A DNA stretch of 36,538 bases from positions 1-36,538 of the forward strand of contig VFKN01000010.1 in NCBI GenBank assembly GCA_009885525.1, written 5' to 3'. Origin of the DNA: Anaerolineaceae bacterium. GTDB taxonomy: Bacteria; Chloroflexota; Anaerolineae; Anaerolineales; Villigracilaceae. This document shows positions 27,046 to 34,518 of the stretch, piece by piece. Every line of letters begins with the position of its first letter. Within the stretch, counting starts at the first letter, position 1. The notes beneath the pieces are model-generated. The model was not told the origin of the DNA. It worked only from the letters and a program-made list of their open reading frames with translations, and ran no database searches. The position numbers and the translations under genes were made by a program.

Positions 27046-28056
27046 ATGTCAGTAAAAATTGGTATTAATGGATTTGGTCGTATTGGACGCCTTGCCCTTC
27101 GAACTATAAAGGCTCGTTATCCAAACGATATCGAAGTTGTAGCAGTAAACGATCTGTTTGATCCGGCAACGAATGCTCATCTCTTAAAATATGACTCGAC
27201 CTACGGTAATTTCGACGGGAAAGTTGAAGTAATAGATGGCAACATTGTTGTAGATGGTAAGACCATTACGGTCTCTGCTGAAAAAGACCCCGGCGCGATC
27301 AAGTGGAAAGATATGGGTGTGGATATTGTCATTGAATCCACGGGTTTCTTTACCGACGCAACCAAAGCCAAAGCACATATTGAATCCGGTGGCGCGAAAA
27401 AAGTTATCATCTCTGCGCCTGCAAAGAATGAAGACATCACCATTGTGTTGGGCGTAAACGAAGAGAAATACGACGCCGCAAAACATAATATTGTTTCCAA
27501 TGCATCCTGCACAACAAACGGACTTGCGCCGGTTGCAAAAGTGATCAACGACAAGTTTGGCATTGATAGGGGACTGCTTACCACAGTCCATGCTTATACC
27601 AATTCGCAAAAACTTCAGGATGTCGGCGCGAAAGACTTGCGTGATGCCCGTGCTGCCGCGCAGAACATTGTCCCATCCTCAACAGGCGCGGCGAAGGCTG
27701 TTGGTCTCGTCATCCCGGAGCTCAAGGGCAAATTTGGCGGCATGGCTTTCCGCGTTCCCACGCCTACAGTCTCTGTTGTTGATTTCACCGCCATCTTGAA
27801 TAAAGAAGCCAGTATCGAAGAGATCCGCGCCGCAATGCTTGAATATGCCAATGGCCGCATGAAGGGCATTCTGGATGTCACCGATGAGCCGTTGGTCTCG
27901 ACCGATTTGCGTGGCACAACCTTCTCCAGCGTTTTCAGCGCGATAGATACACTTGTGCTTGGTAACCTTATTAAGGTTGTGGCCTGGTACGATAACGAAT
28001 GGGGCTACGCATGCCGTACCGCTGACCTCGTGGCGTTGATGGCGAAAAGCCTGTAG
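27046..28056 (+). CDS. gap: Glyceraldehyde-3-phosphate dehydrogenase, type I
   Basis: 336 residues, full length. It oxidises glyceraldehyde 3-phosphate to 1,3-bisphosphoglycerate with NAD(P) in glycolysis. The Rossmann start is INGFGRIGR; the catalytic pair is C155 ([13 protein letters not shown]) and H182 (TVHAYTNSQ); the phosphate site STGAAKAVG and the closing [11 protein letters not shown] are intact. The VNDLFD stretch (D36) suggests NAD preference. AAGGAG lies well placed before the ATG. It is the first gene of the glycolytic block and is probably repressed by Rex through the 27001-27018 site, coupling flux to the NADH/NAD ratio. Confidence 0.97.
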   Translation: MSVKIGINGFGRIGRLALRTIKARYPNDIEVVAVNDLFDPATNAHLLKYDSTYGNFDGKVEVIDGNIVVDGKTITVSAEKDPGAIKWKDMGVDIVIESTGFFTDATKAKAHIESGGAKKVIISAPAKNEDITIVLGVNEEKYDAAKHNIVSNASCTTNGLAPVAKVINDKFGIDRGLLTTVHAYTNSQKLQDVGAKDLRDARAAAQNIVPSSTGAAKAVGLVIPELKGKFGGMAFRVPTPTVSVVDFTAILNKEASIEEIRAAMLEYANGRMKGILDVTDEPLVSTDLRGTTFSSVFSAIDTLVLGNLIKVVAWYDNEWGYACRTADLVALMAKSL

Positions 28057-28059
28057 AAA

Positions 28060-28139
28060 GGTAAACAAGTAAATAGGTAAACAGGTACACAAGTTTGCTC
28101 AACTATCTTGTGTACCTGTTTCCGTGTATACCTGTTTAC
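28060..28139. repeat. Octamer-built long hairpin between gap and pgk
   Basis: Left arm 28060-28093 and right arm 28107-28139 form an imperfect stem of about 33 bp with a 13-nt loop; the inner 15 bp are perfect. The left arm is four tandem octamers GTAAACAA, GTAAATAG, GTAAACAG, GTACACAA from 28061. It fills almost the whole gap-pgk spacer. It may stabilise or attenuate the mRNA; it lacks a T-run, so a simple terminator is unlikely. Confidence 0.75.
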
Positions 28140-28156
28140 GTTAGGATACATATCTC

Positions 28157-29329
28157 ATGAACAAAAAAACCGTAAAAGATATTGACCTCAAAGGAAAACG
28201 CGTGCTCATGCGCGTGGATTTCAACGTGCCGATGGTGGATGGCAAAGTGACCGATGATAAGCGCATCAAAGCGGCGCTGCCCACTATTCAATATGTTTTG
28301 GAACAAGGCGCATCACTGCTTTTGATGAGTCATTTGGGACGTCCAAAAGGCGGGCCCGATCCCGAATTCAGTTTGAAGGCCGCTTCGGAATCCCTGGCGG
28401 CGTTGTTGGGCAAGCCTGTTCAAATGGCTCCCGATTGCGTGGGTGTGGAAGTGGAGAAGATGGCGCAGGCGCTCAAGTCCGGTGATGTGTTGATGCTTGA
28501 GAATACACGCTTTCATGCAGGTGAAGAAAAGAATGACCTCGAACTCGCCAAGCAAATGGCTTGGCTTGGTGATGTCTACGTCAATGATGCGTTTGGGTCT
28601 GCGCATCGCGCACATTCATCCACTGAAGGTGTGACGCATTTTCTGCCCGCTGTCTCCGGCTTCCTGATGGAACAGGAACTCGAATATCTCGGACGCGCGG
28701 TTGCGAATCCTGAACATCCTTATATTGCCATTCTCGGCGGTGCGAAAATTTCCGATAAGATTTTGGTCGTTGAGACGTTGCTTGGCAAATGTGATAATTT
28801 GATCATCGGCGGCGGCATGGCAAATACCTTCCTCGCTGCGAAGGGACTCAATATGCAGGACAGCCTTGTCGAAGCAGAGTCTATTGAAACTGCGAAGACC
28901 TTGCTTGCCAAATTTGGCGATAAGTTGATCCTCCCTGTGGATGCAATCATCGCGGATAAATTTGACGCGAATGCGAATACCCAAATTGTGGATGTGGATA
29001 AAATCCCCGCTGGCTGGCGTATGCTGGATGTGGGCCCGAAAACACTCGAGCTGTATAAGACTTCGCTAAGCGGAGTCAAATTGGTGGTCTGGAACGGTCC
29101 CGTGGGCGTCTTCGAGATGCCGAAGTTTGCCGAAGGCACATTCGCACTCGCGCGGATGTTGGCTGAGTCTGGCGCGATCACAGTCATCGGTGGCGGAGAT
29201 TCCGCGAGCGCTGTCAAAAAAGCGGGCGTCGCAAAACAGATGACGCATGTCTCCACTGGCGGGGGCGCGTCACTTGAATTCCTCGAAGGGAAAGAACTGC
29301 CCGGCGTGGCGGCTTTGCTGGATAAGTAA
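28157..29329 (+). CDS. pgk: Phosphoglycerate kinase
   Basis: 390 residues, complete. It transfers the acyl phosphate of 1,3-bisphosphoglycerate to ADP. The substrate motifs RVDFNVP (19-25), [22 protein letters not shown] and the hinge GGAKISDK are present, as are GPVGVFE and the nucleotide-site GGGDSASAV. The start codon lies 100 nt after gap, nearly all of which is the octamer hairpin; a weak AGGAT site sits upstream. A strong hairpin terminator follows the gene, so the gap-pgk unit ends here. Confidence 0.97.
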   Translation: MNKKTVKDIDLKGKRVLMRVDFNVPMVDGKVTDDKRIKAALPTIQYVLEQGASLLLMSHLGRPKGGPDPEFSLKAASESLAALLGKPVQMAPDCVGVEVEKMAQALKSGDVLMLENTRFHAGEEKNDLELAKQMAWLGDVYVNDAFGSAHRAHSSTEGVTHFLPAVSGFLMEQELEYLGRAVANPEHPYIAILGGAKISDKILVVETLLGKCDNLIIGGGMANTFLAAKGLNMQDSLVEAESIETAKTLLAKFGDKLILPVDAIIADKFDANANTQIVDVDKIPAGWRMLDVGPKTLELYKTSLSGVKLVVWNGPVGVFEMPKFAEGTFALARMLAESGAITVIGGGDSASAVKKAGVAKQMTHVSTGGGASLEFLEGKELPGVAALLDK

Positions 29330-29342
29330 AAAAATATCTGAA

Positions 29343-29384
29343 AATAAAAGTGACAGCCATTTGCAAGTGGCTGTCACTTTTATT
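29343..29384 (+). terminator. Strong terminator after pgk
   Basis: A perfect 17-bp stem (29343-29359 with 29368-29384) with an 8-nt loop; the right arm contains the T-run CACTTTTATT. Confidence 0.9.
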
Positions 29385-29438
29385 AAAGGCTATTATTTCA
29401 ATTTACAAACAATTCATGCAGAGATAACAGCACTCGGC

Positions 29439-29444
29439 TATAAT
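29439..29444 (+). promoter_or_regulatory. -10 box of the protein kinase gene
   Basis: Consensus TATAAT in the context GGCTATAATC, resembling the distal gap promoter GTGCTATAATC. No clear -35 box. It lies 28 nt before the ATG and after the pgk terminator, so the kinase and tpiA probably form their own unit. Confidence 0.6.
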
Positions 29445-29472
29445 CAGAACATATTATACGCGGAGAGTTTAA

Positions 29473-31290
29473 ATGTCTTTTAGTATCGGTGAAAACGTTG
29501 GTCCATACCGGATCATTGAGCAGCTGGGACAGGGAGGAATGGCGACAGTTTACAAAGCCTATCATGCATCTCTTGACCGTTATGTTGCGCTAAAAGTTTT
29601 ACACCCTGCATTTCATCAGGATCAAACGTTTACGATGCGTTTTCAACGCGAAGCACGTGTGGTTGCGCGTTTGGAGCACACCAATATAGTTCCAGTTTAT
29701 GATTATGCCGAGCATGAGGGTCGCCCTTATCTTGTCATGAAATATATCGAAGGGGATACACTCAAGGCGCGCTTGAATCAAGGCCCGCTTACTTCAGAAG
29801 AGATTGAACATGTTGTAAATTCTGTGGGATATGCGCTGGCGTACGCGCACCGGCAGGGAATTCTGCATCGCGACATCAAACCATCGAATGTGATGATAGC
29901 GGTTGATGGCACGATGTATCTTGCGGATTTCGGTCTGGCGCGGATCGCCGAGGCGGGCGAATCAACCATGTCTTCAGATTCGATCATGGGCACGCCGCAA
30001 TATATTTCACCCGAACAGGCGATGGGTAAAAAGGACCTTGACGCGGGCACGGATATTTATTCCTTTGGGGTAATGCTTTATGAAATGGTGGTGGGACGCG
30101 TTCCCTTCACTGCGGACACGCCCTTCTCTATTATTCACGACCATATTTATACGCCTCTGCCGTTGCCGATGACGGTCAATCCTAATGTGCCGGAAGCCGT
30201 GCAGCGTGTTTTATTGAAATCGCTTGCAAAAGATCGCGTAGATCGTTATGCCACAATTGAAGAATTAATCAAAGCCTTTAAAGATGCGTGGACAGAATCA
30301 GGTGTACCCATGCAGGGAACCGCAATTGTGATGCGCACGATAACGGTTAAGCATGAAAACCTAAACATAGCGAATCAAGTTGTTGCTGCTCCTGTGGTGG
30401 AGAATAAAACACCTGCAAAAGATCCTGAACCGCAGAAGAAGAAAAGATCACCGTGGATGTGGGCGGGAATCGGCGCACTGATTTTGCTTTGCAGCGTTGC
30501 CGCATTGATTATGATCCGCAACAACCGCAGAGGTGGCCCTGAATCTCCTGTGGCGCCGCCTGCCTTTGTAATCCAATCTCCTTTGCCGCCGCCCACGCCT
30601 ATTAGCCAACCTCAAATTCCTGGAAATGCCGGTCCCGATGGGCAGCCACTTCCCACGTTTGCGAATTCTTCACCTGAAATGCAAGCCGCAATAGATGCAG
30701 TCAGCAAAGATCCGCGCAACCCCGATGCTCACTTACAACTCTCGCTTGTATTTTGGGATATGAAAGAAACCCGCCCCGCTTTTGACGAGATGCTGCAGGC
30801 TGGAGATTTGGCAGCCGCTGACCAACCGGACTTTTTCATCAAAGCTGCGGATGAATATCGAAAACGCGAAGCGTGGGCACTTGCTTCCGGCATGTATGTG
30901 CGCTTGTTCCCAATTTATCGCGGACAAACCATACCTGAAGACTTGCAGATGAATATTCGCGAGTCTATGTATAAAGCCGCTGAACAGGTCGGCATGTTTG
31001 ATCTTAAATTTTTTGACCGCCTGGATAATGTCAATCTGCCGTTGTCTTACCTTGTGCGTGGACGACAGGCGCTTTATAACGGGAATATTGAAGAAGCAAA
31101 AGTACAACTGCAGCTGGTAAGCAAGGTCAGACCCGACATGCCTGAAGTATCGTTGCTCCAAGCAGAGATCGCAATGAAGGAAGGCGATAATAAAAAAGCA
31201 GCAAATCTTTTGACTTCGCTTTCAACGAACAGTGCTACCCCCGAATGGATACGCCTCATGGCGGATAATTATCTTAAAACTTTACAATAA
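29473..31290 (+). CDS. PknB-type transmembrane Ser/Thr protein kinase with extracytoplasmic TPR region
   Basis: 605 residues. The kinase domain (12-275) has the Gly loop GQGGMATVY (19-27), K41, E60, catalytic HRDIKPSN (D134, N139), DFG (D152) and the SPEQ form of the APE motif, so it should be active. A juxtamembrane Lys-rich stretch precedes one transmembrane helix (about 329-348). A Pro-rich linker (355-385) and a helical TPR-like domain (about 390-600) follow outside the membrane and presumably sense or bind something. GGAGAG lies before the ATG. The gene sits between pgk and tpiA and ends 10 nt before tpiA, an unusual place for a signalling kinase. Targets are unknown. Confidence 0.94.
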   Translation: MSFSIGENVGPYRIIEQLGQGGMATVYKAYHASLDRYVALKVLHPAFHQDQTFTMRFQREARVVARLEHTNIVPVYDYAEHEGRPYLVMKYIEGDTLKARLNQGPLTSEEIEHVVNSVGYALAYAHRQGILHRDIKPSNVMIAVDGTMYLADFGLARIAEAGESTMSSDSIMGTPQYISPEQAMGKKDLDAGTDIYSFGVMLYEMVVGRVPFTADTPFSIIHDHIYTPLPLPMTVNPNVPEAVQRVLLKSLAKDRVDRYATIEELIKAFKDAWTESGVPMQGTAIVMRTITVKHENLNIANQVVAAPVVENKTPAKDPEPQKKKRSPWMWAGIGALILLCSVAALIMIRNNRRGGPESPVAPPAFVIQSPLPPPTPISQPQIPGNAGPDGQPLPTFANSSPEMQAAIDAVSKDPRNPDAHLQLSLVFWDMKETRPAFDEMLQAGDLAAADQPDFFIKAADEYRKREAWALASGMYVRLFPIYRGQTIPEDLQMNIRESMYKAAEQVGMFDLKFFDRLDNVNLPLSYLVRGRQALYNGNIEEAKVQLQLVSKVRPDMPEVSLLQAEIAMKEGDNKKAANLLTSLSTNSATPEWIRLMADNYLKTLQ

Positions 31291-31300
31291 GGATTACAGC

Positions 31301-32059
31301 ATGCGAAAATCATTAGTAGCCGGAAATTGGAAAATGAACAAAACCATCGCGGAAACGCGCGACCTGATCTTCAAGATGAGCGTTCAACTGCGCGAAATTG
31401 GAGTCGTGGAAAAAGTGATTTGCCCGCCTTTCATCTCGTTGATGGCAGCCTCGGCATTACTCGAAGGCGCGGGCATTGGTCTCGGTGCGCAGAATATGCA
31501 TTGGGAGGAGAAAGGCGCGTTCACAGGCGAGGTCTCTCCTGCGATGGTCAAAGAACTATGCGGATATGTCATCCTTGGCCACTCGGAGCGCCGCGCGTAT
31601 TTCGGCGAAACGGATGAAATCGTCAACCGAAAATTACTCGCCGCCCAATCTTCCGGCTTGACCCCGATCGTTTGCGTGGGTGAGACGCTTGCTCAATACG
31701 AAGCGAAGCAGACTCACGAAGTAGTTTCATCCCAAACGAAGTTGAGTCTTAAGGGCGTGTCAGCCGACTATGCTCCGCTCATGGTGGTTGCATATGAACC
31801 TGTTTGGGCAATCGGCACGGGCAAGGCATCCAATGGTAACGAAGCGAATGCAGTCGTGAAAGATGTAATCCGCCCGGCGCTGGCAGAGTTGTATGGCGAC
31901 GAAACCGCGCAAGCGATCCGCGTTTTGTATGGTGGCTCGGTTACCGCTGCGAACGCAGAGGAGTTCTTTGGTCAGCCCGATATTGATGGTGCACTGGTCG
32001 GCGGCGCAAGTTTGAAGATTGATGAATTTACCGCCATTACAAAAGCCGCCGCAAAGTAA
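31301..32059 (+). CDS. tpiA: Triose-phosphate isomerase
   Basis: 252 residues starting MRKSLVAGNWKMN. The ATG at 31301 has AAGGA immediately upstream and begins at the family's normal N-terminus; an in-frame upstream extension inside the kinase gene is not needed. Catalytic K11, H94 (ILGHSERR) and E166 (AYEPVWAIGTG) are present, with the phosphate-gripping loop and the YGGSV and GGASL motifs. It interconverts dihydroxyacetone phosphate and glyceraldehyde 3-phosphate. It is cotranscribed with, and possibly translationally coupled to, the kinase gene. Confidence 0.97.
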   Translation: MRKSLVAGNWKMNKTIAETRDLIFKMSVQLREIGVVEKVICPPFISLMAASALLEGAGIGLGAQNMHWEEKGAFTGEVSPAMVKELCGYVILGHSERRAYFGETDEIVNRKLLAAQSSGLTPIVCVGETLAQYEAKQTHEVVSSQTKLSLKGVSADYAPLMVVAYEPVWAIGTGKASNGNEANAVVKDVIRPALAELYGDETAQAIRVLYGGSVTAANAEEFFGQPDIDGALVGGASLKIDEFTAITKAAAK

Positions 32060-32091
32060 CATTACCGCGACATTCATGTCGCACTACGATT

Positions 32092-32847
32092 ATGCCTTTC
32101 ACTGGTCTACTCTTATTTACCTTAATGCTTGTGCCGCTGGTCATTCTCCAGCGGCTTTTGCATCGTGAGATACAAGCCGTATTACTCATCATCACACGCA
32201 GCCAGCCATTAACAATCGGCCTGTTCTCGTTTCTGTTTTTCCCCGGCGTCTTGCTGCACGAGCTGAGTCATTTCTTAATGGCAAAATTATTGTTCGTCCG
32301 CACGGGGCATTTCTCGCTTATCCCGGCCGCTCTGCCTAATGGGCGTTTACGATTGGGATATGTAGAAACCGCGCAGACGGATATTGTCCGCGATTCTTTG
32401 ATCGGTATCGCGCCTTTAATTGCTGGAAGTTTATTTATCGCGTATGCGGGTATTAGCCGTATGCAATTGAATATACTTTGGGATGTTTTTAGGGATGGAA
32501 ATCTGAATTTGTTTTTTCAGGGAATTCTTTTGCTTCCCAAGATATCCGATTTTTATTTATGGTTCTATCTCATCTTTGCGGTTTCCAGCACAATGATGCC
32601 TTCTGAATCGGACAGGCATGCCTGGATTCCGCTTGGGCTGTGGGCGGCAATGTTGCTCGCGTTGGCGATCCTTACAGGCGCTGGCGCATGGATGTTGGAA
32701 AATCTAGCCCCATTACTGGATAATTTCCTCAATGCTGTCGCGACTTTATTCGGACTAAGTTTGATCCTGCATCTTGTATTATTACTGCCCACGATGATCG
32801 CCCATCGTGTGGGTGTAAAAATAACCGGTGTTGACGTTAAATATTAG
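32092..32847 (+). CDS. Polytopic membrane protein with HExxH motif (possible site-2-type metalloprotease)
   Basis: 251 residues with about six hydrophobic segments. H56-E-L-S-H60 lies in a membrane helix (FFPGVLLHELSHFLMAKLLFVR), the typical zinc-site arrangement of M50-like intramembrane proteases. A later P170-S-E-S-D174 could supply the third ligand, in place of the usual NxxPxxxLDG motif. I do not recognise a characterised family. It begins 32 nt after tpiA without a clear ribosome site and may be cotranscribed. It could process membrane-anchored regulators; equally it may be an inactive or structural relative. Confidence 0.75.
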   Translation: MPFTGLLLFTLMLVPLVILQRLLHREIQAVLLIITRSQPLTIGLFSFLFFPGVLLHELSHFLMAKLLFVRTGHFSLIPAALPNGRLRLGYVETAQTDIVRDSLIGIAPLIAGSLFIAYAGISRMQLNILWDVFRDGNLNLFFQGILLLPKISDFYLWFYLIFAVSSTMMPSESDRHAWIPLGLWAAMLLALAILTGAGAWMLENLAPLLDNFLNAVATLFGLSLILHLVLLLPTMIAHRVGVKITGVDVKY

Positions 32848-32865
32848 GGCAGGGATCTTTAATAC

Positions 32866-32897
32866 AAAAAGGCCGGGGATATTCAACGGCCTTTTTT
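32866..32897. terminator. Terminator after the HExxH gene
   Basis: AAAAAGGCCG pairs with CGGCCTTTTT around an 11-nt loop, with a T-run; usable in both directions. Confidence 0.9.
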
Positions 32898-32943
32898 AAA
32901 CCAATGAGGATGTTATTTATTTACTACTGTACATTTCCCCCGT

Positions 32944-33009
32944 AAAAAACCCTAAAGGTCTTTCTCGTTAATCGGGATTTCACGAAGGAAAAACAGACCT
33001 TTAGGGTTT
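32944..33009 (-). terminator. Terminator of rex with a long loop
   Basis: A perfect 15-bp stem, 32947-32961 with 32995-33009. Read on the minus strand it follows the rex stop codon by 23 nt and ends in a run of six T. The loop is unusually long (33 nt). Confidence 0.75.
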
Positions 33010-33032
33010 CTGGGTACGGTAGAGAATGTTAT

Positions 33033-33650
33033 TTATACATAGTATGTCATGCGCTGCAAATGGGTGGATGGGTCAATGTATTGCACTTTGACGCTTTGCG
33101 GCACGTTAATACTGATGGGTGCATAGTTGAGAATTGCCTTAACACCCGCCTGCACAAGCTTATCCGCTACACCTTGCGCAGCAGAAGCGGGGACGGTCAG
33201 CATGGCAATCTTAATACCGGCTGACTTTATTTTTTCCACAAGATTGACTGTATCCTCAATAGTGAAATCGCCGACCTTTTGACCGATCTTGCTTTTGTCG
33301 TTGTCAAAGACCATTACAACTTTGAACCCGCGATTGGAGAATCCCTGATAGTGCGCCAACGCGTGCCCCATATCTCCCGCACCTACGAGCGCCACATCCC
33401 AAATGCGATCCACTTTGAGAATTTCGCGCAGTTTCTCAAGCAGGTATGTGATGGAATATCCCGTGCCTTGTTTGCCAAACTCCCCAAACTGGGAAACGTC
33501 TTTGCGGATTTGCGCCGCGGAAACGCCAACGAGTTCACCAAGCTCCTGTGAAGAGGTGGTCTTCATTCCGCTGTCTGACATGCGCTGTAGAGCGCGCAAG
33601 TAAACAGGCAGGCGGCCGATGATAATATCAGGAATTTTATCTGCATTCAT
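33033..33650 (-). CDS. rex: Redox-sensing transcriptional repressor Rex
   Basis: 205 residues, standard length. The N-terminal winged helix (about 1-75) shows IIGRLPVYLRALQ, TTSSQELGELVGVSAAQIRKD and FGEFGKQGTGY; the Rossmann domain starts VALVGAGDMGHAL (G90-A-G-D-M-G95), where the family usually has N-L in place of D-M. Rex binds TTGTGAA-type operators and is released by NADH. Two operator-like sites lie upstream of its start, one over its -10 box, and another before gap, so it probably represses itself and glycolysis. The GAGGG ribosome site precedes the ATG. Confidence 0.95.
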   Translation of the reverse strand: MNADKIPDIIIGRLPVYLRALQRMSDSGMKTTSSQELGELVGVSAAQIRKDVSQFGEFGKQGTGYSITYLLEKLREILKVDRIWDVALVGAGDMGHALAHYQGFSNRGFKVVMVFDNDKSKIGQKVGDFTIEDTVNLVEKIKSAGIKIAMLTVPASAAQGVADKLVQAGVKAILNYAPISINVPQSVKVQYIDPSTHLQRMTYYV

Positions 33651-33668
33651 AATGATGTGCCCTCGCGT

Positions 33669-33686
33669 TTGTGAAATTTATCCATA
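33669..33686. promoter_or_regulatory. Weaker Rex-operator-like site in the rex leader
   Basis: TTGTGAAATTTATCCATA has one perfect half-site (TTGTGAAA) and a poor second half. It lies between the rex promoter and start codon. Confidence 0.4.
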
Positions 33687-33709
33687 TACTTTACCATGAA
33701 AATTTGATT

Positions 33710-33727
33710 TTGTACAATTATACACAA
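33710..33727 (-). promoter_or_regulatory. Candidate Rex operator overlapping the rex -10 box
   Basis: On the minus strand, TTGTGTATAATTGTACAA: symmetrical TTGT/ACAA ends, 12 of 16 positions fitting the Rex consensus, with a TATAAT -10 box (33718-33723) inside it. This is the arrangement expected for autorepression of rex, which starts 60 nt downstream. Confidence 0.6.
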
Positions 33728-33768
33728 ACGCGGATCTAAATTTATTTCCGCGAAAATCCAATTTGTAG

Positions 33769-33879
33769 TAACTCACCTTACGCACTTTGCTCAAAGTCGG
33801 GCTGAGTCCGCCGTGTTTTTCAGCCAACGTTGCAGGGGCACAGCCCATGCGAGAGCGTATCACTGGGTAAGGTGAGTTA
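33769..33879. repeat. 111-bp TIR element, second copy of the MITE-like family
   Basis: The ends TAACTCACCTTACGCA (33769-33784) and TGGGTAAGGTGAGTTA (33864-33879) pair with one mismatch. The ends match those of the 5136-5241 element, but the interior is unrelated, so the family is defined by its termini. Confidence 0.8.
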
Positions 33880-33946
33880 TTCGGTTGTTAATGTACAGGT
33901 ATTCGTTTCTGAGGAACGAATAAAGGAACGAATGGGACGGATGCTC

Positions 33947-34064
33947 GATTAATTGGTAGTGGGTCTCAATAAATGTTCGTAAAATGCGATCCACGAGTTG
34001 CTCGGCGTAGGTCGGATTGCCAATCCGACTTACATCATTTACCCAAACCTACTACCGATTAATC
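33947..34064. repeat. 118-bp inverted-repeat unit with a central REP-like palindrome
   Basis: The arms GATTAATTGGTAGTGGGT and ACCTACTACCGATTAATC pair at 16 of 18 positions. Inside, GTAGGTCGGATTG and CAATCCGACTTAC form a 13-bp stem with one G-T pair around a single base. The right arm overlaps the stop codon of the 118-residue gene. Confidence 0.65.
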
Positions 34065-34415
34065 TTCTTCGGGGGGTATCTTGCCGAGTTCGTCCATAAT
34101 TTGTTCCATGGTGGAGAGGTTGGTGTAGAGAGCCTTTTTCATGAGGTAGAGGCCGCGAATGCTATCGGCTGCCTGACTGACGGCGCGCAGGGTGGTCTGA
34201 CATTGTTCGAGGGTGCGACGTTCCGTCTGATTGAAGGTGGCCAGCGTGATATCCACGACGCTGCTGAGCATTTGAATTTCGTCAGTGCCTTCGCCGATCA
34301 TATCGGCGTTGAAGCGCTGGAGGATTTCGGGTTTGATGGAGTAGAAGCCGTGTTTGTGGGCGTTGTTGTTGCCGGGCTGCGCGCCTTTTTTACGTTTGGG
34401 AAGATTATTAGACAT
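34059..34415 (-). CDS. Small phage-type protein with GAQPGN-HGFYS motif (possible small terminase-like)
   Basis: 118 residues, start with AGGAG upstream. The N-terminus is basic (NLPKRKKGAQPGNNNAHKHGFYS), a motif common at the start of small prophage proteins next to terminases; the rest is helical and ends acidic (IPPEED). It is 3' of the large terminase gene on the same strand. A DNA-binding packaging role is inferred from that context; the gene is not recognised beyond the motif. A REP-like hairpin lies on each side. Confidence 0.65.
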   Translation of the reverse strand: MSNNLPKRKKGAQPGNNNAHKHGFYSIKPEILQRFNADMIGEGTDEIQMLSSVVDITLATFNQTERRTLEQCQTTLRAVSQAADSIRGLYLMKKALYTNLSTMEQIMDELGKIPPEED

Positions 34416-34433
34416 TTGGAACTCCTGGGGGAA

Positions 34434-34454
34434 ATTATGAATTATGAATTATGA
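34434..34454. repeat. Three perfect ATTATGA heptamers
   Basis: Three exact tandem copies of ATTATGA just upstream of the ribosome site of the 118-residue gene (read on the minus strand, TCATAAT). Short tandem heptamer array, same style as 36124-36172. Confidence 0.75.
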
Positions 34455-34476
34455 AGGATGGACGTCTCAGGTTGGC

Positions 34477-34496
34477 GTTGGATTTGTCAATCCAAC
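34477..34496. repeat. REP-like hairpin GTTGGATT-AATCCAAC
   Basis: Perfect 8-bp stem with a TGTC loop, 22 nt beyond the terminase stop. It shares the GTYGGATT/AATCCRAC design with the palindrome at 34007-34033. Confidence 0.6.
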
Positions 34497-34518
34497 AGAG
34501 CGAACGAGATAAATATGT

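Larger units (their letters stand above)
33651..34058. other. 408-nt repeat-rich region without genes
   Basis: No credible coding frame. From left to right: the rex leader and promoter with operator-like sites; a CGCGGA/TCCGCG hairpin (33729-33752); the 111-bp TIR element (33769-33879); a short inverted and direct repeat of ATTCGTT/AACGAAT (about 33901-33933); and an 18-bp inverted repeat pair (33947-33964, 34047-34064) enclosing a 27-bp REP-like palindrome (34007-34033). Confidence 0.7.

Noticed and set aside
27046..29329. Functional link between gap/pgk and FkbH through 1,3-bisphosphoglycerate
   Set aside because: The metabolite is shared, but the glycolytic genes are a separate Rex-controlled housekeeping unit behind a terminator; adjacency alone is not evidence.
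31232..31300. Longer tpiA start inside the kinase gene
   Set aside because: The extension adds 23 residues not found in the family; the ATG at 31301 has AAGGA and the standard N-terminus.
34017..34454. 145-codon plus-strand frame
   Set aside because: Antisense to the 118-residue phage-type gene, which has a ribosome site and a recognisable motif.
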